A DNA stretch of 8,707 bases, from NCBI GenBank assembly GCA_041685555.1, contig JAWLFN010000114.1, positions 1 to 8,707 on the forward strand, read 5' to 3'. A program made the translations under genes and the position numbers. Position 1 is the first letter of the stretch. Every line of letters starts with the position of its first letter. Origin of the DNA: PWQG01 sp041685555. Lineage in GTDB: Bacteria > Pseudomonadota > Gammaproteobacteria > Pseudomonadales > Pseudohongiellaceae. This document shows positions 7,179 through 8,707 of the stretch, piece after piece. Under the pieces are notes generated by a model. It was not told the origin of the DNA and ran no database searches. It saw nothing but the letters and a program-made list of their open reading frames with translations.

Positions 7179-8120
7179 TCACGCCATTGCGTCCGCAGTG
7201 GCCAGGGATCGACGTCGGGATTCCAGTACCGGATAGGCAAAGACGGCCAGCAGAATCAGGCCGGCACCGGCATAGAACGACCACGCCAGATCCTGCTGTT
7301 CGCCCAGAAACACCATCGCCATCAGGATGGCATATACCGGCTCCAGGTTCACCGCCAGTGCCGTGGCGTACGCCGATAACTGCCGCAGGGCCACCAGCGA
7401 CAGCGCAAATGGCAGCAGCGTGCAGCCGAAGGCGAGCAACAAAAGCCAGCCGCTATCGGATAACGACGGAACCGCAAACAACAACCCTTGCTCAGTGACA
7501 AACAGCCCGGTCAGTGGCCCCGTTCCAAGCCAGGTCACCCATAGTCCGATCAGCGCCAGAAACAACGCCCCGGCTCCCATCTCCAGCCCGGTCACTGTCA
7601 GCGAGTCGGCGCGGAACACCAGCCGTTTGTTCAGCGAGGAAAACAGCGAGACAAAAAATGCCGAGATGATTCCGACCACGATGCCGGTATTCATGGCGGG
7701 CGGCGTACCGCCAACCAGCAGTACCACACCGGGAACCACCAGCAGCGCAAGCAGCAGTTCACGCAACAGAAAGCGGCGACCGGTCAGCACGGGCTCGACA
7801 ACGGACAGAAACACCGGCACGGTGGCGATGCAGGTGACCGCCACTGACGCATTGGCCAGCTTGATCGCCCCATAAAACGTCAGCCAGTGCAACGACACCA
7901 GCACGCCAATGGCCAGATAACCCGCCAGCAAGCGACCCGGCATGTACCGCAGGGCCCGCCAGACGCGGGGCAGCAGCAACAGGACCATGGCCACCAGCCC
8001 CATGCGCCACAATACCAGAGGCAATGCATCAATTGAGATCAGCCGCCCCAGTATGGCAGTGAACCCCCACAACAGCACACAGAAATGAATCTGCAGCCAG
8101 GCAGTACGATAGTCGGTCAT
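7179..8120 (-). CDS. EamA-family (DMT superfamily) inner-membrane permease
   Basis: A 313-residue, very hydrophobic protein with about ten membrane helices arranged as two EamA repeats (about 10-137 and 146-297), the standard build and length of drug/metabolite transporter (RhaT/YdcZ-like) permeases. Signature wording: WGFTAILGRLI at 18-28 in helix 1, EPVLTGRR at 109-116 at the end of repeat 1, and NLEPVYAILMAMVFLGEQ at 258-275 in repeat 2. Such proteins usually export amino acids or other small metabolites; the substrate cannot be read here. The start chosen is ATG at 8120 (MTDYRTAW), which gives the family's short N-terminus. The frame is open 26 residues further, overlapping the upstream gene, but that stretch is polar and unlikely. 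The ribosome site is poor (GGACAG). It lies 40 bp after the antiporter gene on the same strand, which suggests one transcript. Confidence 0.93.
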   Translation of the reverse strand: MTDYRTAWLQIHFCVLLWGFTAILGRLISIDALPLVLWRMGLVAMVLLLLPRVWRALRYMPGRLLAGYLAIGVLVSLHWLTFYGAIKLANASVAVTCIATVPVFLSVVEPVLTGRRFLLRELLLALLVVPGVVLLVGGTPPAMNTGIVVGIISAFFVSLFSSLNKRLVFRADSLTVTGLEMGAGALFLALIGLWVTWLGTGPLTGLFVTEQGLLFAVPSLSDSGWLLLLAFGCTLLPFALSLVALRQLSAYATALAVNLEPVYAILMAMVFLGEQQDLAWSFYAGAGLILLAVFAYPVLESRRRSLATADAMA

Positions 8121-8160
8121 GGTCTGTCCGGAGAGGTACAAAAGGTGACTGGAGGCGTCC

Positions 8161-8707
8161 TTACAGTTTTTCGTAGACGTGCTGTGCCAGGCCGGCACCC
8201 GCTTCCGACATGGTCAGATAGGTCCGGTCGGCGCCCGCCCGGATGATTTTCTCGGCCTCGTCGTGATGCATGCTGTGAGAGACGATCTGCCCCCGGAAGC
8301 CGGCGTCACGCAGTTTGCGGGTGGCGATGATCTTGGCCTCGGCATCATTGACAGTAAGGATCACCGCTCGCGCCTGTCCCAGATCAAGACTCTGCCAGAA
8401 CACCTGATCCTCGGCATCGGCAAAGAAGACATTGTGCCCCAGCTGCTTATGCATCTCCACCCTGGCCGGATCGGAATCCATCGCCACCAGCCGACAAAGA
8501 TCCTTGAGATGCTCATAGGCCGCCGAGCCCTTGCGCCCGAGTCCCATGATCAGCACTTCCGCATCGCCCAGCGAGACGGGCTGCTCATCCGGATGCCTGG
8601 TATCTCGTTCCAGCGGAATCAGCCGGTGGCAGATCCGCTCGTACAGCGGGTGCGCGAACCGGTTCAGCGGCGCACTGATCATAAATGACAGCGCTGCCGT
8701 CAATGCC
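8161..8707 (-). CDS. Kef-type cation:proton antiporter, C-terminal part (5' end outside window)
   Basis: The frame is open to the right edge and gives about 181 residues up to the TAA stop. The TTG at 8703 is internal and is not a start. The first 20 or so residues (TAALSFMISAPLNRFAHPLY) look like the end of the last membrane helix of a CPA2/Kef exchanger. A linker of about 25 residues leads to a cytoplasmic TrkA-N (RCK-N) Rossmann domain: glycine loop MGLGRKGSAAYEHL, then VAMDSDPARV with the acidic residues that end strand 2, then NVFFADAEDQVFW. The end, SEAGAGLAQHVYEKL, is a wording I recall from YbaL/Kef-like antiporters. The protein stops right after TrkA-N, with no TrkA-C domain. The known role of the family is K+ or Na+/H+ exchange gated by nucleotide or redox state. 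The exact member (KefB, KefC, YbaL or other) cannot be decided without the membrane part. Confidence 0.9.
   Translation of the reverse strand, partial: ALTAALSFMISAPLNRFAHPLYERICHRLIPLERDTRHPDEQPVSLGDAEVLIMGLGRKGSAAYEHLKDLCRLVAMDSDPARVEMHKQLGHNVFFADAEDQVFWQSLDLGQARAVILTVNDAEAKIIATRKLRDAGFRGQIVSHSMHHDEAEKIIRAGADRTYLTMSEAGAGLAQHVYEKL

Noticed and set aside
8161..8703. Stand-alone TrkA-N protein starting at TTG 8703
   Set aside because: The frame stays open to the window edge, and the first residues look like the end of a membrane helix, so this is the tail of a larger antiporter rather than a separate gene.

Overview
The window looks like chromosomal DNA from a moderately high-GC (about 60 % by eye) gammaproteobacterium that swims and senses chemicals. 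The ValS and Kef-type proteins read as gammaproteobacterial. The style of the exported hydrolases and of the intergenic hairpin reminds me of marine Oceanospirillales-type genomes (Alcanivorax, Halomonas, Marinobacter relatives). That placement is inference from memory, not from a search. No mobile element, CRISPR array, tRNA or rRNA gene is visible, and codon use looks uniform throughout.

Layout, left to right. Positions 1-1811 (+) hold the C-terminal two thirds of valyl-tRNA synthetase (valS). A 318-bp gene-free gap (1812-2129) follows, between two convergent genes. It contains a striking 122-nt palindromic element (1978-2099) with perfect 25-bp arms. Positions 2130-3866 (-) encode a complete methyl-accepting chemotaxis protein with a periplasmic Cache-type sensor. 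It is divergent from a gene at 4030-5376 (+) for an exported or membrane-anchored beta-lactamase-fold serine hydrolase. The 163-bp divergent region carries a plausible sigma-28 promoter for the chemoreceptor and a weak sigma-70-like candidate for the hydrolase. Only 15 bp past the hydrolase stop lies the end of a convergent gene (5392-7071, -) for an exported metal-dependent amidohydrolase of the YtcJ type. Upstream of it on the same strand are a ten-helix EamA/DMT permease (7179-8120, -) and, cut by the right edge, the cytoplasmic nucleotide-binding end of a Kef-type cation:proton antiporter (8161-8707, -).

The genes do not form one obvious pathway. valS is housekeeping. The chemoreceptor, the two exported hydrolases and the two transporters are typical accessory membrane and periplasm functions. 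The antiporter and DMT permease genes are 40 bp apart and probably share a transcript. The amidohydrolase may join that transcript or use its own promoter, since a perfect TATAAT lies in the 107-bp gap. The least explained piece of DNA is the large cruciform-forming element between valS and the chemoreceptor gene. Its core can fold into a three-way junction and resembles a dispersed intergenic repeat.
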